DNA from: Geodermatophilus telluris
Lineage (GTDB): Bacteria; Actinomycetota; Actinomycetes; Mycobacteriales; Geodermatophilaceae
Length of the DNA stretch: 64,000 nt
Assembly: GCF_900102745.1 (NCBI RefSeq)
Contig: NZ_FMZF01000002.1
Location: 248,001-312,000, forward strand
Direction of reading: 5' to 3'
Below are positions 61,528-64,000 of this stretch, piece by piece (the first letter of the stretch is position 1; every line of letters starts with the position of its first letter). The notes under the pieces are model-generated. The model saw nothing but the letters and a program-made list of their open reading frames with translations. It searched no databases and was not told where the DNA came from. Both the position numbers and the translations under genes were made by a program.

Positions 61528-63723
61528 TCAGTTCCCGCGACCGCCGCCGCCACCCCAGTTGCCGCGGCCGCCGCCGTTGCCCCCGCCGTCGTTGCCGCCA
61601 CCGTTGCCGTCGTCGTCCCCGTCGTCGCCGCCACCCTGGGGAGCGGCGCCGCTGTCGGCGGCCGGAGCCGGGGCCGGCGGCGGCGCGGCGGGGCCGAGCA
61701 GGGCCGGGTCGCTCGGCGGGAACGCCGAGGTGGGCTTGTCGGCCAGGTAGGGCGCGAAGGCGTTGTGCCAGATGGTGGCCGGCAGGTTGCCGCCGTAACC
61801 GCCGACGTCCTGCTGCTCCTTAGGGTTGAAGACCATGACGCTGGCCGCGTACTCCGGCATGACACCGACGAAGGCCACCGAGTCCCGGCCCTGCGCGGTA
61901 CCGGTCTTGCCGGCGATCACGTGGCCGGGGACGGCGGCGCGGGTGCCGGTGCCCTCGGGGCTGGCGGTGTCGCCGACGAGGATGTTGGCCAGCGTGTTCG
62001 CGATGTTCGGCGGGATCGCCTCCGGCGTGCAGTTGCCCTCGGTGACCAGCGGCTGGCCGTCCTCGCCGGTGAGCGGCTGGCCGGCGCGGTCGAGCACCTG
62101 CTGCACCGGCACCGGGTCGCACTGGGTGCCCTGGGCGCCGAGCGTGGAGTAGGCGGTGACCAGGTCCAGCGGGCTGGTGGCCTCGGCGCCGAGGGTGAAG
62201 GACCCGAAGTTGCCGTCGATGATCTCGTCCGCGGAGTTCTGCGTGGGCTGGTCGAACGTCATGCCCATCCGCTCGGCCATGCGCACCGGGCCCTCGACGC
62301 TGCCGAGGCGGTCCTCCAGCGCGAGGAAGTAGGTGTTCGACGACCGGACCAGCGCGCCCACCATGTCGAGGGTGTCGGGGTAGTTGCCGACGTTCTCCAC
62401 GCAGTACATGCCGTCGGACTGCTCGCGGTCCCCGCCGCACGAGGGGCCGCGGAACACCCGGGAGGTGTACTGGTTGCCCGGCGTGCTGATCACCGTGCTG
62501 GCCGGGATGCCGGCCTCCAGCGCCGCGGCGGCGGTGAACACCTTGTAGGTCGACCCGGCGCCCTTGCTGGCGGCCGAGTGCAGCACGACCGACTCGCACT
62601 GCGGGTCCGAGCAGCCGAACTGCCGGTTCACGCTCATCGCCAGCACGTCGCCGCTGCCCGGGCGGACCGCGGTGAACACGCCGGCGAGCCGGTCACCCAT
62701 GGGCAGGGACTGCAGCACGGCCTGGTCGCCGAGGGCCTGCAGCTGCGGGTCCAGCGTCGTCTGGATGGTCAGCCCGCCGTTGTCCAGCTGGTCCTGGGTG
62801 ATGCCCAGGACGCCGGTGAGGTAGCCCTGCAGGTAGGCGCAGAAGAAGCCGCCGAGGACGGCGTCGATGCAGCCGTTGGGCGGGTTGATGCCCGGCGCGA
62901 CCTGCACCGGCTGGGCGGAGATCTCGGTCAGCTCGGCCTCGCTGACGTGGCCGAGGTCGAACATCCGCTGCAGCACCTGGTTGCGCCGGGTCTGCGCGTT
63001 CTCGGGGTTGGTGATCGGGTCGTCGTTGGCCGGGCTCTGCACCAGGCCGGCCAGCATCGCCGCCTGGGGCAGGCTGAGGTCGGCGGCGTTGACGCTGAAG
63101 TACTTCTGCGCGGCGGCCTGGATGCCGTAGGCGCCCTGCCCGAAGTACACGATGTTGAGGTAGCGGGTGAGGATCTCGTCCTTGGAGTAGGTCTCCTCCA
63201 GGGCCAGCGCCAGCCGGGCCTCGCGGAGCTTGCGGGAGATGTCCTGCTCGGTGGCGGCCTGCCGCTCCTCGGGGGTGTCGGCGGTCTCCAGCAGGGTCTG
63301 CTTCACCAGCTGCTGGGTCAGCGTCGAGCCGCCCTCCTGCACCGACCCCGCGGCGACGTTGGTGACCGCGGCACGCAGCGTCCCCTGCACGTCGAGCCCG
63401 TTGTGCTGGTAGAAGCGCGAGTCCTCGATGTCGACCAGCGCCTGCTTCATCACGTCGGCGATCTGGTCGGCCGTCACCACGGTGCGGTTGTTGGCGTAGA
63501 AGTTGGTGATCAGCGAGCCGTCGGCGGCCAGCACGCGGGAGTTGCCCGCCGGCGTGGCGTCGGTGAGCTCGACCGGCAGCGCGTCGAGCAGCGAGGCGGA
63601 GTCGCGGGCGACGAGGCCGCCGCCGGCGACGACGGGCGCCAGCACACCGGCGACGAGGGCACCGGCGACGACGATCATCGCGGCGAGCTTGGCCAGGACC
63701 CTGGCGCGGGCGGGAGTCGACAT
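61528..63723 (-). CDS. Class A penicillin-binding protein (transglycosylase/transpeptidase)
   Basis: Bifunctional peptidoglycan synthase of 731 residues. A signal-anchor helix (about 12-36) precedes the GT51 glycosyltransferase domain, with catalytic Glu in DIEDSRFYQHNGLDVQG, EGGSTLTQQLVKQ and YLNIVYFGQGAYGIQAA. The transpeptidase domain has the active Ser in GAGSTYKVF, SSN and KTGT. The C-terminal tail (about 670-731) is Pro/Ala then Gly/Asp/Asn repeats, with no PASTA domains. The ATG at 63723 is 8 nt after TACCCT; GTG 63726 is the alternative. Resembles PonA2 in context. Confidence 0.95.
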   Translation of the reverse strand: MSTPARARVLAKLAAMIVVAGALVAGVLAPVVAGGGLVARDSASLLDALPVELTDATPAGNSRVLAADGSLITNFYANNRTVVTADQIADVMKQALVDIEDSRFYQHNGLDVQGTLRAAVTNVAAGSVQEGGSTLTQQLVKQTLLETADTPEERQAATEQDISRKLREARLALALEETYSKDEILTRYLNIVYFGQGAYGIQAAAQKYFSVNAADLSLPQAAMLAGLVQSPANDDPITNPENAQTRRNQVLQRMFDLGHVSEAELTEISAQPVQVAPGINPPNGCIDAVLGGFFCAYLQGYLTGVLGITQDQLDNGGLTIQTTLDPQLQALGDQAVLQSLPMGDRLAGVFTAVRPGSGDVLAMSVNRQFGCSDPQCESVVLHSAASKGAGSTYKVFTAAAALEAGIPASTVISTPGNQYTSRVFRGPSCGGDREQSDGMYCVENVGNYPDTLDMVGALVRSSNTYFLALEDRLGSVEGPVRMAERMGMTFDQPTQNSADEIIDGNFGSFTLGAEATSPLDLVTAYSTLGAQGTQCDPVPVQQVLDRAGQPLTGEDGQPLVTEGNCTPEAIPPNIANTLANILVGDTASPEGTGTRAAVPGHVIAGKTGTAQGRDSVAFVGVMPEYAASVMVFNPKEQQDVGGYGGNLPATIWHNAFAPYLADKPTSAFPPSDPALLGPAAPPPAPAPAADSGAAPQGGGDDGDDDGNGGGNDGGGNGGGRGNWGGGGGRGN

Positions 63724-63731
63724 CACCCGCC

Positions 63732-63737
63732 AGGGTA
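63732..63737 (-). promoter_or_regulatory. -10 element of the PBP transcript
   Basis: TACCCT on the minus strand ends 8 nt before ATG 63723 (5 nt before GTG 63726), again a leaderless layout. Confidence 0.45.
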
Positions 63738-63766
63738 CGGCGCGCCGACCCTCCCGGAGCCCGAGC

Positions 63767-64000
63767 TCAGGCGCGGCGCGCGGGCAGCACCCGGGTGCGC
63801 GGGACGCCCGTCGGCGTGTCGCCGTCGGGACCGGTCAGCGCCTCGGCCATCACCTGCAGCCCGTCGAGGTCGTGGACGTCGCCCGCGGCCGCCGGCACCG
63901 TCCGCAGCGCCACCTCGGGGTGGGCGCTGGTGAACCGGTCGGCCAGCCGCTGCTCGCGGGCGGCCAGCGTCATCCGCTCCGCGTGCACGCGCAGGGCCCC
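63767..64000 (-). CDS. C-terminal part of a probable ArsA-like ATPase (cut by window edge)
   Basis: The frame is open to the right edge, so only the last 77 residues are seen. The stretch AAREQRLADRFTSAHPEVA and then DVHDLDGLQ resembles the tail of the ArsA-type anion-transporting ATPases that lie upstream of the PBP gene in mycobacteria (Rv3680-like, from memory). Without the P-loop domain this is a guess from similarity and gene order. The last residues, PTGVPRTRVLPARRA, look like a disordered tail. Confidence 0.45.
   Translation of the reverse strand, partial: GALRVHAERMTLAAREQRLADRFTSAHPEVALRTVPAAAGDVHDLDGLQVMAEALTGPDGDTPTGVPRTRVLPARRA

Overview
The window is about 75% G+C, with GTG starts nearly as common as ATG, 4-nt ATGA/GTGA overlaps in operons, and many genes whose start codon lies 5-8 nt after a TANNNT -10 hexamer (leaderless type). 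Together with the dnaX-ybaB-recR and leuA/ask/asd blocks, a tRNA-Ser pair, a small SRP RNA near dnaX and a six-gene mrp operon, this points to a high-GC actinobacterium. I infer something like Geodermatophilaceae (Blastococcus, Geodermatophilus, Modestobacter); the genus cannot be fixed from the sequence. I see no insertion sequence, prophage, integrase or CRISPR array: this is core chromosome.

Layout. 0-5.3 kb: a livGFHM branched-chain amino acid importer (minus) divergent from a PucR-type regulator. 5.3-9.3 kb: DUF2630 protein, prephenate dehydrogenase (tyrA) and a thioesterase on the minus strand, divergent from an O-methyltransferase / tadA-associated protein / HAD hydrolase / tadA operon. 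9.3-13.2 kb: two tRNA-Ser genes flank a membrane serine/threonine kinase; then an EamA exporter with a putative leaderless leader peptide, back to back with the SRP RNA. 13.2-17.4 kb: YceI protein, dnaX, ybaB, recR. 17.6-23.6 kb: a complete dipeptide/oligopeptide ABC importer, then a Rieske protein. 24-28.5 kb: a small secreted protein, a 570-bp stretch without a convincing gene, a small unknown protein, a TPM-domain membrane protein and a glyoxalase-fold protein. 28.5-36.2 kb: PPOX/F420 protein, two pirins, a DUF5996 protein, a MetV-MetF-like protein with a methyltransferase, a MurE-like ligase with an altered substrate motif, and a GNAT enzyme. 36.4-41.1 kb: an ABC-F ATPase, a membrane protein and a NarL-type two-component pair. 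41.1-47.5 kb: mrpAB(fused)CDEFG. 47.5-54.3 kb: leuA with a leaderless Leu leader peptide, a Cys-rich HTH protein, a phospholipase D-like protein, ask and asd. 54.3-64 kb: GT87 mannosyltransferase, S9 peptidase, two CNNM/HlyC-type proteins, tRNA-Pro, metallophosphoesterase, YqeY protein, a class A penicillin-binding protein and the tail of a probable ArsA-type ATPase.

Functionally most of this is housekeeping: aspartate-family and leucine synthesis (ask, asd, leuA), amino acid and peptide uptake (liv, dpp), replication and repair (dnaX, ybaB, recR), cell-wall synthesis (PBP, GT87, Mur ligase) and sodium/pH homeostasis (mrp).

The most interesting signals are regulatory. They are a leaderless Leu-rich leader peptide at leuA; a second putative leaderless leader peptide with alternative hairpins before the EamA exporter; a six-residue ORF overlapping the start of the ABC-F gene next to a 15-bp dyad; a duplicated perfect hairpin between the phospholipase and HTH genes; and a set of long perfect intergenic hairpins without T-tracts. 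I found no clear evidence of a wholly new multi-gene system and say so.
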